64,000 nt of DNA from Pantoea sp. GD03673. GTDB lineage: Bacteria; Pseudomonadota; Gammaproteobacteria; Enterobacterales; Enterobacteriaceae. Made by a program: the position numbers and the translations under genes. A model generated the notes under the pieces. That model saw only the letters and a program-made list of their open reading frames with translations. It had not been told where the DNA came from and made no database searches. Of this stretch, positions 8,134-16,164 are shown one piece after another. Location: positions 124,001-188,000 of the forward strand of contig NZ_JAOCKJ010000003.1 in NCBI RefSeq assembly GCF_029844725.1, written 5' to 3'. Position 1 is the stretch's first letter. Each line of letters opens with the position of its first letter.

Positions 8134-9426
8134 TCAGTGCTCCGATGTGGCCGGGAAGGTCTGGAAGGCGATCTGACGTTCGATCGGATAGACCTCACGT
8201 CCGGTCAGTTCACGCAACAGCACGGAGTTGCGGTAGCAGGCCATACCCAGGTCTGGCGTCACAAACCCGTGGGTATGCAGCTCGGCGTTCTGCACGAAGA
8301 TCTGATTGTGATAGTCGATGCTATAGTTGCGCTGCACGTCGTAGCGGCCTTTGTCGTCCCAGCGCAGGCGCGCATTGATGCCTTCTAAGAACATCGGTGG
8401 CTGGTAGTGATAGCCGGTTGCCATCACCAGTCCTTCAGTGCGGCGGGTGAAGGTGCAATCCTGCTCCTCCTGATGCAGCGTCAGCTCAAATTCCCCCTGG
8501 GGCAGCCAGCGCATCCCGGTCAGCGCCGAGTGGGTGAAGAGGTTGACGTTCAGATTCCCATCGAGCTGTTTGACATACATCAGATCGTAAATGTCATTGA
8601 TCAAGCTGCTGTTAATCCCCTTGTAGAGATTTTTGTGGCGGGCATTGAGCGCATCCCGGGTGCTGGCGGGCAGGGCGTGGAAATAGTCGACCCACTCCGG
8701 TGAGGTCATCTCCAGCGTCAGCTTGGTGTACTCCAGCGGATAGAAGCGCGGTGCGCGGGTGATCCAGTTGAGCTGATAGCCAAAGCGATCGATATCGGTC
8801 AGGAGGTCATAATAGATTTCAGCCGCGCTCTGGCCGCTGCCCAGCACGGTGATTGAACGCTTCTGTTGCAGGTCCGCTTTGCGGGCCAGATAGTGGCTGG
8901 AGTGCGTCAGGCGCTGCTGATGCGGCTGGCTGCACGCTGGCATCCAGGCTTTAGGCCCGGTGCCGAGGACCAGATGACGCGCCTGATAGCGCTGTTTTTC
9001 ACCACTTCGGGTGTCGGTCACCTGGAGGTGATAAATCCCGTCGGCCTCATCATAGCTGACATACTCGACATGGCTGTTCCAGCGCAGATTAGACAGCCGC
9101 GAACTGGCCCACTGGCAGTACTGGTTATACTCTTTGCGCATCAGGAAGAAGTCTTCACGGATATAAAAAGAGTATAACTTGCCCTTTTCCTTCATGTAGT
9201 TAAGCAGACTGTACGGGCTGGTCGGATCGGCGAGCGTCACCAGGTCGGCCATAAAAGGCGTCTGCAGATGCGCGTTTTCCAGCATCATACCGGTGTGCCA
9301 GTCAAAGCCCGGATTCTCATCCAGGAAAAGACCGTTCAGCCCCTCAACCGGCTCGCTCAGACAAGCCAGACTGAGGTTAAAGGGGCCAATGCCGATACCG
9401 ATAAAATCGTAAACGGGACTATTCAT
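8134..9426 (-). CDS. dfoA: Cadaverine (lysine/ornithine-type) N-monooxygenase
   Basis: 430 residues, the usual size of siderophore N-hydroxylases (IucD/PvdA/AlcA family). An FAD-binding GIGIGPFNLSLACL lies at residues 11-24, an NADPH-binding VLGSGQSAAEIYYDL near 195, and the C-terminal ATGYHY motif near 345. It hydroxylates the amine of cadaverine, using FAD, NADPH and O2, in the cytosol. Start ATG follows the dfoJ stop after one base; a GGGAG upstream lies within the end of dfoJ, so translation is coupled. Second gene of dfoJACS. Confidence 0.93.
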   Translation of the reverse strand: MNSPVYDFIGIGIGPFNLSLACLSEPVEGLNGLFLDENPGFDWHTGMMLENAHLQTPFMADLVTLADPTSPYSLLNYMKEKGKLYSFYIREDFFLMRKEYNQYCQWASSRLSNLRWNSHVEYVSYDEADGIYHLQVTDTRSGEKQRYQARHLVLGTGPKAWMPACSQPHQQRLTHSSHYLARKADLQQKRSITVLGSGQSAAEIYYDLLTDIDRFGYQLNWITRAPRFYPLEYTKLTLEMTSPEWVDYFHALPASTRDALNARHKNLYKGINSSLINDIYDLMYVKQLDGNLNVNLFTHSALTGMRWLPQGEFELTLHQEEQDCTFTRRTEGLVMATGYHYQPPMFLEGINARLRWDDKGRYDVQRNYSIDYHNQIFVQNAELHTHGFVTPDLGMACYRNSVLLRELTGREVYPIERQIAFQTFPATSEH

Positions 9427-9427
9427 T

Positions 9428-10990
9428 TTAAATCGCTCCCTGGTTCGCCGCGCTTAACGCAGAGGCACGGACCTGTTCGCGGCCATAATGCGCAATCAGG
9501 CTCAGGACATCTTCGATGTCGGCGGGGGTCGTGGTGGGATTTAACAGGGTGAACTTCAGGTACTGACGCCCATCGACTTTGGTGCCAGCAATCACCGCGT
9601 TACCGGAGCGGAACAGCGCTTTACGGATGGCGGCGTTGATCTCGTCGAGTTGCGCGTCGCTGGTATGTTTACCCGGAACGTAGCGGAAAATCTGCGTAGT
9701 CAGCTCAGGCGCGTGCAGCACTTCAATCGCAGGATGCGCAGTTAAAAGCTGGTGCGCGGCCTGTGTCAGATCGATCAGGGTATCGAATGCCTCACCCAGC
9801 GCCGCTGGCCCCATCACGCGCAGTGTCAGCCACATTTTCAGGGCGTCAAAACGGCGGGTGGTCTGGATACTTTTGTTGACCAGATTCGGTGTGCCTTCCT
9901 GCTGAGCGCTGAGCGGGTTCAGATAATCGGCATGATGCGTGACATGTTTCAGGTTGTGGCTGTCGCGCACAAAGAAGGCACCGCAGCTGACGGTCTGGAA
10001 GAAGGATTTGTGATAATCGACGGTGACGGAATCCGCACGTTCAATGCCATTCAGGCGTGAGCGATGATGTTCAGAGACCAGCAGGCCACAGCCGTAAGCG
10101 GCATCAACGTGCATCCACAGACCGTAATCGTCACAGAGACGGGCAATTTCCGGCAGCGGATCGATACTGCCAAAGTCGGTGGTGCCGCTGGTGGCGACCA
10201 CAGCAATCGGAATCAGTCCTTCATTGCGGCAGCGTACGATCTCCTCTTCCAGGCATTTTGCGTCCATGCGGTAGTGGTCGTCGTAATCCACCGCAATCAC
10301 CGCGTCATAGCCCAGACCCAGAATCGCCATCGACTTCTGAATGCTGAAATGACTGAGTTTCGAGGTAAAGACCCGCCACTTCGACGCCGTCTCAGGCAGG
10401 CCGCGATGCTTAATGAGGTGCCCCGGATGATGCGCTGCACACCAGCTGTCACGCGCCAGCAGCATGGCCATCAGGTTAGACTGGGTGCCGCCGCTGGTAA
10501 AGATCCCGTCCGATCCGGCTGGCAGACCGATGCGGCCCAGCGTCCAGTCGATGACCTTTTGCTCAATCAGCGTGCCGCCAGCACTCTGATCCCAGGTGTC
10601 AACCGAGCTGTTCACCGCCGCCATGATCTGCTCCGCCATCAGAGAGGGCAGCACAACAGGGCAGTTCAGGTGCGCGAGGTATTTAGGATGGTGGAACCAG
10701 ACCGCGTCACGAAGATAGAGCTGACTCAGCTCTGCCAGCGCCTCATCGTTGTTGCCCAGCGGACGATCGAGATCGACATCGCTGAACCCGGCCGCCAGTT
10801 CATGGGGCAGAATCCCGCTGAAAGGCTTCTCTACGCCTGCAACGGTGCGCGTCATCAGTGCCAGCACGTCCTGAGTCTGCTGTGACCAGGCCGCCAGTTG
10901 TTGATCGTTAAAAATAGCCGTTTCGGCACCGCTGGCATAAGAGGCTGGCGCCAGGTCCGGTGCCGTCTGAGTGGATGAGCGTAAAAGCAT
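9428..10990 (-). CDS. dfoJ: PLP-dependent lysine decarboxylase for desferrioxamine
   Basis: 520 residues, group II pyridoxal-phosphate decarboxylase like L-2,4-diaminobutyrate decarboxylase and DesA. The PLP lysine is in VDYHKSFFQTVSCGAFF near residue 325; the substrate/cofactor region FTSGGTQSNLMAMLLARD lies near 165 and MHVDAAYGCG near 290. In the pathway it converts lysine to cadaverine, the diamine used by DfoA and DfoC. First gene of the cluster; the long region upstream holds a Fur box and a plausible sigma-70 promoter, so iron starvation should induce the operon. Confidence 0.92.
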   Translation of the reverse strand: MLLRSSTQTAPDLAPASYASGAETAIFNDQQLAAWSQQTQDVLALMTRTVAGVEKPFSGILPHELAAGFSDVDLDRPLGNNDEALAELSQLYLRDAVWFHHPKYLAHLNCPVVLPSLMAEQIMAAVNSSVDTWDQSAGGTLIEQKVIDWTLGRIGLPAGSDGIFTSGGTQSNLMAMLLARDSWCAAHHPGHLIKHRGLPETASKWRVFTSKLSHFSIQKSMAILGLGYDAVIAVDYDDHYRMDAKCLEEEIVRCRNEGLIPIAVVATSGTTDFGSIDPLPEIARLCDDYGLWMHVDAAYGCGLLVSEHHRSRLNGIERADSVTVDYHKSFFQTVSCGAFFVRDSHNLKHVTHHADYLNPLSAQQEGTPNLVNKSIQTTRRFDALKMWLTLRVMGPAALGEAFDTLIDLTQAAHQLLTAHPAIEVLHAPELTTQIFRYVPGKHTSDAQLDEINAAIRKALFRSGNAVIAGTKVDGRQYLKFTLLNPTTTPADIEDVLSLIAHYGREQVRASALSAANQGAI

Positions 10991-11186
10991 GTTCAGTTCC
11001 TGTGCGTGATTACCCGTGACACTGCCGACACAACGTCAGCAGCGTTGGAAGTCCGCTCAACAATTCCAGTAAACATAAAACTAACTAACCAGATAAAAAC
11101 CCTGACCATTAAGGGGATTAGTGTTTTCACCTTAAAAAAATAAAATACCGCATATTATTTGTGGATTTGGCAGCGTTTAACGCTTT

Positions 11187-11216
11187 GTTATATGCGGATG
11201 AGAGTGTAAATGTTAA
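11187..11216 (-). promoter_or_regulatory. Candidate sigma-70 promoter of dfoJACS
   Basis: On the minus strand TTAACA (11211-11216) and TATAAC (11187-11192) are separated by 18 bases. The -35 lies inside the Fur box, the arrangement expected for Fur repression. It would leave a leader of roughly 190 bases. Predicted by eye only. Confidence 0.45.
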
Positions 11217-11224
11217 TCATTATC
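11206..11224. promoter_or_regulatory. Fur box upstream of dfoJ
   Basis: GTAAATGTTAATCATTATC matches the 19-base Fur consensus GATAATGATAATCATTATC at 16 positions. It is about 216 bases before dfoJ, overlapping the proposed -35 box. Iron-loaded Fur bound here would block the desferrioxamine operon. The rest of the 10991-11529 gap holds no gene that I can support. Confidence 0.75.
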
Positions 11225-11277
11225 ATTCAAATGTTTTGTTGTTAAATTTTATTTATTAGTATGTCTAATGTTGAAAA

Positions 11278-11293
11278 TGTGATTCTGATCACG
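11278..11293. promoter_or_regulatory. CRP-like site upstream of dfoJ
   Basis: TGTGA-N6-TCACG, nine of ten core bases of the CRP consensus with correct spacing, about 100 bases upstream of the proposed dfoJ start point. It may link siderophore synthesis to carbon status, or bind nothing. Confidence 0.4.
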
Positions 11294-11485
11294 ATTTGCG
11301 ATCGGAATCGTCCTTTTTTTGGGTGGCCCTGAGCCTGAAAAGTCAGGGCATGGGTCGCAGAAAAGGGTTAACCGGTGCGCTGAGGTAACAATCGGAGGGG
11401 CGGGCGGTGAATTGATGCGACAGGAAGCGTGTCTGAAAGGGAATAGGTGTCAGCGGGTCTGACAGGGAGAACAGAAGTACACAAC

Positions 11486-11510
11486 CCGAAAGGGCTGTCA
11501 GCCCTTCCGG
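11486..11510 (-). terminator. Hairpin after the PTS operon
   Basis: On the minus strand arms CCGGAAGGGCT and AGCCCTTTCGG (10 of 11 pairs) surround GAC, 20 bases after the EIIC stop. No U-tract follows, so it may be a stabilising hairpin or a terminator of poor form. Confidence 0.5.
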
Positions 11511-11529
11511 TTGCGGTTACCGAGTCTGA

Positions 11530-12903
11530 TTACACGTCGTGGGTCTCTACAGGCACTTTCTTTTTGGCTGTGAAGTTATAAATCACTAACAGGCCAAAAA
11601 TACCATTGATAATCAGGGTGATGGTTCCCTTGTCCATAAAGTGAGCCATGTTGCCGAGCAGGATGCCGGTTACCCCGAAATCCGTATCAGAGAAGGTGGT
11701 GTTGGTCAGCCCAATCTGTCCGAGGACCGGTAACAGGGCGACAGGCAGGAAGGTGATCAACAGGCCATGCGCGAAGGCACCACAAATTGCGCCGCGCTTG
11801 CCGCCGGTCGCATTACCAAACACGCCCGCCGTCGCACCACAGAAGAAGTGAGGAACAACACCGGGCAGAATCAATACCCAGTGCAGTTGTCCAAGGACAA
11901 ACAGTCCCACCAGGCCGCCGACAAAGCTGGAGATAAACCCAACCAGCACCGCATTCGGCGCATAGGGGAAGACAATTGGGCAATCCAGCGCGGGTCTGGC
12001 TTCCGGCACCAGTTTTTCTGAAAAGCCGGTAAAGGCCGGGACAATTTCAGCCAGAATTAAACGCACACCCTGCAGAATAATAAAGACGCCTGCGGCGAAG
12101 GTAATGGCCTGAATGAAAGAGTAAACCAGGTAATTCTGACCGTTGCTGAAGTTAGATTCCACGTACTCTTTACCGGCAGACACCGACAGAATCAGATAAA
12201 TAATCATCATCGTCAGGGAGATTGAGATCGTACTGTCGCGCAAAAAACTCAGGTTTTTTGGCATGTTCATCTCTTCAGTGGATTTCGATCCTTTACCAAC
12301 CACAGAACCGATCCAGCCCGATAAGACATAGCCAATTGTCCCGGTATGCGCCAGCGCGACATGGTCGCCACCGATGATCTTACGCATATAGGGCTGGGCG
12401 ATAGCCGGGAAGGTGGCCATCAGAATACCTAACAGCAGTGACCCGGTGTAAATAAGCTGAATACCTTCAAAGCCCGCGACCGATAAAATAATCGCGATCA
12501 TACAGGCCATGTAAAACGTCACATGACCAGACAGGTAGATATATTTGAGTCGGGTAAACCTGGCGACGACGATATTGGCGACCATGCCAAAGGCCATGAT
12601 CATAGTAGTGGGCGCACCATATTTAGCCAGTGCAATAGAGACCATCGCTTCATTATTCGGAATGATGCCCTGAACATCAAACGCATGTTTGAAAATATCG
12701 CCCAGTGGCGTCAGGGAACCGACCAGCACGGTCGCTCCGCCTGCCAGCACCAGAAAGCCCAGAATCGTTTTTACCGTGCCCTTAATAACATCAGGAAACG
12801 GCTTCTTCTGAGCGATCAGGCCAAAAAATGCCACCAGACCGACTAATATGGAGGGCACTTTCAGCACATCGACGACGAACTGCAAAAGATTTTGAGTAAA
12901 CAT
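11530..12903 (-). CDS. Ascorbate-type PTS permease, EIIC (UlaA/SgaT family)
   Basis: 457 residues, close to UlaA (about 465), with about ten membrane segments. The N-terminus FVVDVLKVPSILVGLVAFFGLI and the stretch GLHWVLILPGVVPHFF-like region near residue 340 follow the SgaT/UlaA pattern. It imports and phosphorylates an ascorbate-like substrate using phosphate from EIIB. Last gene of a IIA-IIB-IIC minus-strand operon. No lactonase, decarboxylase or epimerase of the ula pathway is adjacent, so the substrate may not be ascorbate. Confidence 0.88.
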   Translation of the reverse strand: MFTQNLLQFVVDVLKVPSILVGLVAFFGLIAQKKPFPDVIKGTVKTILGFLVLAGGATVLVGSLTPLGDIFKHAFDVQGIIPNNEAMVSIALAKYGAPTTMIMAFGMVANIVVARFTRLKYIYLSGHVTFYMACMIAIILSVAGFEGIQLIYTGSLLLGILMATFPAIAQPYMRKIIGGDHVALAHTGTIGYVLSGWIGSVVGKGSKSTEEMNMPKNLSFLRDSTISISLTMMIIYLILSVSAGKEYVESNFSNGQNYLVYSFIQAITFAAGVFIILQGVRLILAEIVPAFTGFSEKLVPEARPALDCPIVFPYAPNAVLVGFISSFVGGLVGLFVLGQLHWVLILPGVVPHFFCGATAGVFGNATGGKRGAICGAFAHGLLITFLPVALLPVLGQIGLTNTTFSDTDFGVTGILLGNMAHFMDKGTITLIINGIFGLLVIYNFTAKKKVPVETHDV

Positions 12904-12942
12904 ATTAACCTCGAGGGTAAGGTGTTTATCTAATTGTTAGCG

Positions 12943-13215
12943 TCAGTTCTTCTCAAAATACGCACGTATTTTCTGCTCCACTTCTTTCAGGTCGATGATG
13001 TTATTGATGATGATGACCTTCTGCTCCGGCAGATTTGCGCTGTAGGCAATATCTTTCGCCATAACAAAAACATCCGCTACGTCAGGGGTTACAGAGCCAA
13101 GATCCGAATGTTCAACTTCAGCTTCAACACCGATTGTTTTAAGCACTTTCTTAATGTTCATTTCCATCATGAAGCTGCTGCCCAGACCTGAACCACACAC
13201 TGCCATAATCTTCAT
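12943..13215 (-). CDS. PTS EIIB, ascorbate/lactose-fold type
   Basis: 90 residues from ATG 13215, chosen because TGAGG stands six bases before it; a longer in-frame start at 13227 would place that ribosome site inside the gene. MKIMAVCGSGLGSSFMMEMN carries the phosphorylated cysteine (Cys7) in the CGxGxGSS loop of SgaB/UlaB-type EIIB. It passes phosphate from EIIA to the sugar at EIIC. A 16-base tandem duplication lies just upstream. Confidence 0.88.
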   Translation of the reverse strand: MKIMAVCGSGLGSSFMMEMNIKKVLKTIGVEAEVEHSDLGSVTPDVADVFVMAKDIAYSANLPEQKVIIINNIIDLKEVEQKIRAYFEKN

Positions 13216-13225
13216 ATCAAACCTC

Positions 13226-13257
13226 ATTCACTGTTGATTAAATTCACTGTTGATTAA
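13226..13257. repeat. Perfect 16-base tandem repeat before EIIB
   Basis: ATTCACTGTTGATTAA occurs twice without a gap (13226-13241 and 13242-13257), between the EIIA stop and the EIIB ribosome-binding site. It looks like a recent slippage or duplication event and could vary in copy number between strains. Confidence 0.9.
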
Positions 13258-13279
13258 AAGTCGTGTTTTACCCGGCAGA

Positions 13280-13729
13280 CTAAACGCCGGATAATATCGT
13301 CATGAGCGCGTCCTGACTGCGCGCATTAAAAATCTGCGCCATGATGTTTTCATCAGACAAAACCTCTGCCAGCTGGGAAATCATTTCGATATGGCTATTA
13401 CTGTCCGGTGCCGAAAACATAAAAATCGCCTTCACCGGATCGTTCTCTTCAGAATCAAAATTCACTGGCGTGCCCAGCAGCACAATCGACAAGCCGAGCT
13501 TGTGGGCACCTTCCTCGGGACGTGCGTGGGGCATGGCAATCTGCGGCGCGATAACAAAAAAGGGACCGATCTCCTCTTTTTGTCGAACAATCGCATCAAT
13601 GTAATCCTGCGATATTGCGCCGCAACTGAGCAGAGGACGCCCGGCGACTGCTAACGCTTCCTGCCAGTCCGCAACGCGTTCAACGTACCGGACGTTCTCG
13701 TTGTTTAACCACTTAGCCAGATGTGACAT
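13280..13729 (-). CDS. PTS EIIA, mannitol/fructose-fold type
   Basis: 149 residues, size of UlaC. The phosphorylated histidine is in IAPQIAMPHARPEEGA near residue 68, the classic PTS_EIIA_2 motif. It accepts phosphate from HPr and hands it to EIIB. First gene of the PTS operon; AGGAG lies eight bases upstream of the ATG. The 434-base region between it and the divergent GntR gene should hold both promoters and the operator. Confidence 0.88.
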   Translation of the reverse strand: MSHLAKWLNNENVRYVERVADWQEALAVAGRPLLSCGAISQDYIDAIVRQKEEIGPFFVIAPQIAMPHARPEEGAHKLGLSIVLLGTPVNFDSEENDPVKAIFMFSAPDSNSHIEMISQLAEVLSDENIMAQIFNARSQDALMTILSGV

Positions 13730-13759
13730 CGTTTCGCTCCTGCTGAACCTGCCTGAGTA

Positions 13760-14119
13760 TGTACAGACAGTTTTTAAATTTGCGTCCTGTCTTCCTTTTT
13801 AACTGAACCGGCTGACAGCTGAAGCACATGTAAAGCAAAGGAAAATAAAGGGACGTCTCATTCATAAAAGCGCCGTTTCTCATACGGTTAAGAAAAAAGG
13901 CGGCGTCGTCAGGTTATATTTCACCTCAGACAACACATCTGTACAGGTTAAAGATGTCTAGTCACCCTGATGATGTCCCTCGACGTGTACGGACACAACA
14001 TGAAAAGTTAAAATATTGCTGTGCAGGCTTAACATCAGTACCAATTTGATAGGTCGGTCACACATTCAGCTAGCCGCAGTGGTACTCATCCGGCAATGTC
14101 AGGCAGAACTGTACTGACA
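13760..14119. promoter_or_regulatory. Four TGTAC-core repeats in the PTS/GntR divergent promoter region
   Basis: The gap 13730-14163 has no gene. It holds TGTACAGACA (13760-13769), TGTACAGGTT (13940-13949), TGTACGGACA (13986-13995) and TGTACTGACA (14110-14119), all on the plus strand. An inverted repeat ACATCT-N11-AGATGT (13935-13957) surrounds the second copy. These are candidate binding sites of the adjacent GntR regulator; this is inference from repetition and position. Confidence 0.4.
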
Positions 14120-14163
14120 CGGATTGGTGAAGTTTCACCTTCACGCTTAGGGGAAGAATTTCG

Positions 14164-14898
14164 ATGGTTGATAGCATCACTGAAAAGCAAAAAGAGGTGG
14201 TTGATTACATCCTCAATAAAATTAAGGATGATGGCCTTCGCCCCGGAGAAAAGCTGGATACCGAAATATCAATCGCCAGAAATATCGGTATTACCCGCGC
14301 AACGGTTCGTGAAGCCACCCGTATTCTGGTTGAGCAGCAGAGAATTTACCGGGTAAAAGGTTCAGGTATTTTTGTGGGGTCGGCTGAGATAAGCAGTCAG
14401 GCGCACAGATATCATGTGCTTTCACCGTTTGATTTTCAGGCGCAACGTAAGGGCCATAAAGGTGTAAGAAAAATTATTTCAGTGAGCATCATTAAGGTCC
14501 CTTCAGCTGATATGGCACAGGCGCTGCGTATTAAAAACAGCGACCAGATTTATAAAATTTTACGCCTGATGTGTTTCGATGATATTCCGGTGGCGCTCGA
14601 ACATATTCATCTGCCGGTGAACATGTTTAACAGTCTGGAGTTCAGCAAGCTGGAAGTATCAAAATATGCCTACATCGAAGAGGTAACCGGAAAGAAAGTG
14701 CAGCTCAGAGATCAACATTTAACGGCCGTGAATCTCACCGATGCACAGACATTGACCCTGCTTAATTTAGCTGCCGGTGATGCGGTTATACAGCTCAATG
14801 AGACGGTTTTCCTTGATGACGGTGTTCCCTGTGAAGTGAATGTGGCGATGATCAACACCCGCTATTTCCCGTTAAAACAGAACTCACAACGGCCCTGA
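14164..14898 (+). CDS. GntR/HutC-family transcriptional regulator (UTRA domain)
   Basis: 244 residues. N-terminal winged helix (residues 5-75): KQKEVVDYILNKIKDDGLRPGEKL, then ITRATVREATRILVEQQRIYRVKGSGIFV, followed by a UTRA effector domain (about 95-240) with KIYRLMCFDDIPVALEHIHLP-like spacing. GGGGAAGA precedes the ATG. Divergent from the ascorbate-type PTS operon, so it is probably the local repressor, released by the (phospho)sugar. The ula system of E. coli instead uses the DeoR-type UlaR. Confidence 0.88.
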   Translation: MVDSITEKQKEVVDYILNKIKDDGLRPGEKLDTEISIARNIGITRATVREATRILVEQQRIYRVKGSGIFVGSAEISSQAHRYHVLSPFDFQAQRKGHKGVRKIISVSIIKVPSADMAQALRIKNSDQIYKILRLMCFDDIPVALEHIHLPVNMFNSLEFSKLEVSKYAYIEEVTGKKVQLRDQHLTAVNLTDAQTLTLLNLAAGDAVIQLNETVFLDDGVPCEVNVAMINTRYFPLKQNSQRP

Positions 14899-15068
14899 AA
14901 CCGTAAGAACAATTTCTGCAAATCTTTGCCAGCTTAGCGATTTTATTCACCTGTCAATCAGGTTTCTCAGAGCGTGACAGGCATTATTACGGCCTCACGC
15001 CCTGTTTCAGCGCCTTTTAGCCTGTTATTCCTTTCTGCGTTCCCCATTATGACGAATGTAAGAAAGCA

Positions 15069-15088
15069 TAAAACAATATGATGTTTTA
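15069..15088. promoter_or_regulatory. Palindrome upstream of the monooxygenase operon
   Basis: TAAAACA-ATATGA-TGTTTTA, perfect seven-base arms, 59 bases before the first start codon. Position and symmetry suggest an operator. No regulator gene is part of the operon. I see no clear gene in 14899-15146. Confidence 0.4.
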
Positions 15089-15146
15089 CCCCTAACCGAC
15101 AGCGCAGCACACTGGTCAGCAACCGGAATAAACAAGGACCAGGTGA

Positions 15147-16145
15147 ATGGCATATCGATTAAGTCTGTTAGACAAAGCGCCCGTGTTGCAGGGCGAGTCG
15201 CCGTCCGCAGCACTACAGCGCACGCTGCAACTGGCGCAACGGGCAGAGGAGTGGGGTTATCACCGCTTCTGGCTGGCAGAACATCACAACACCGCGCAGC
15301 TCGCCAGCCCTTCACCGGAAGTGTTGATTGCCTGGATCATTGCCCAGACCCGTCATATTCGTGTCGGATCGGGCGGGGTGATGTTGCAGCATTACAGCCC
15401 CTACAAAGTGGCGGAAAACTTTAACCTGCTCGCCGCACTGGCACCGGGCCGCATCGACCTCGGCATAGGCAAAGCGCCGGGCGGACTGCCACTTTCCACC
15501 CATGCCCTGCAACAGGGAGTTGATGCAGCGAAAAAAGGCAGCTTTGCTGAGCAGCTGCAGCTGCTGGATAGCTGGCTCAAACCGGTTCAGGCTCAACCCG
15601 ATGACGAAGGCTTAGCCGCGACGCCGCTGCCATCTCGCCCGGCCAGCCGCTTTCTGCTGGGTGCCAGTGAAGAGAGCGCCCGGCTGGCTGCCCGTCTGGG
15701 CTGGCAGTTTGTCTTTGCCGCTCACCTCAATGGCGACCGCCCGTTGCTGGAGCACGCGCTGAAAACCTACTCACGCCTCAGTAACGGCCAGCGCGCACTG
15801 GTGGCCGTTCAGGTGGTCGTGGCCGACTCACCCGCCGGGGCGGACCTGCTGGTCTCCAGCCTGCGTCATTATCATGTGTCGGTAAAAGGGGGGCCGGGCG
15901 TCAATGTCGCCAGTCTGGAACAGGCAGAACGCTATGTGCGTCAGGGCGGCTACCGTGATTATCAGATTGAGCCGCGCACGCCATCGCTACTGAAAGGCAC
16001 GGCGGCGCAGGTGCATGCCCAGCTGGACGCGCTGCACCACAACTTTGATATCGACGAGTTCATCATCGACACACCGATTACCGAGCCGGTTGCCCGCCTG
16101 CAGTCACTGGAACTGCTGGCTACCCATCATCTGGTTGCCGCCTGA
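15147..16145 (+). CDS. LLM-class flavin monooxygenase (MsnO8/YtmO-like)
   Basis: 332 residues, bacterial luciferase-like fold. YRLSLLDKAPV at the N-terminus, FWLAEHHNTAQLASPSPEVLI near residue 50, VGSGGVMLQHYSPYKVAENFN near 75 and GRIDLGIGKAPGG near 105 are typical of the MsnO8/YtmO subgroup. These enzymes use reduced FMN and O2, often on sulfur compounds. AAGGA stands eight bases before the ATG. First gene of an eight-gene operon with a second monooxygenase, a deacylase, an acetyltransferase and an amino-acid importer, which points to oxidative breakdown of an N-acetylated S-substituted cysteine. No flavin reductase is in the operon. Confidence 0.85.
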   Translation: MAYRLSLLDKAPVLQGESPSAALQRTLQLAQRAEEWGYHRFWLAEHHNTAQLASPSPEVLIAWIIAQTRHIRVGSGGVMLQHYSPYKVAENFNLLAALAPGRIDLGIGKAPGGLPLSTHALQQGVDAAKKGSFAEQLQLLDSWLKPVQAQPDDEGLAATPLPSRPASRFLLGASEESARLAARLGWQFVFAAHLNGDRPLLEHALKTYSRLSNGQRALVAVQVVVADSPAGADLLVSSLRHYHVSVKGGPGVNVASLEQAERYVRQGGYRDYQIEPRTPSLLKGTAAQVHAQLDALHHNFDIDEFIIDTPITEPVARLQSLELLATHHLVAA

Positions 16146-16164
16146 ATCTGCGTGGAGAGTGATC

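Noticed and set aside
10064-10885. 273-codon open frame antisense to dfoJ
   Set aside because: Shadow of the decarboxylase gene; composition follows the opposite strand's codon pattern and no motif is present.
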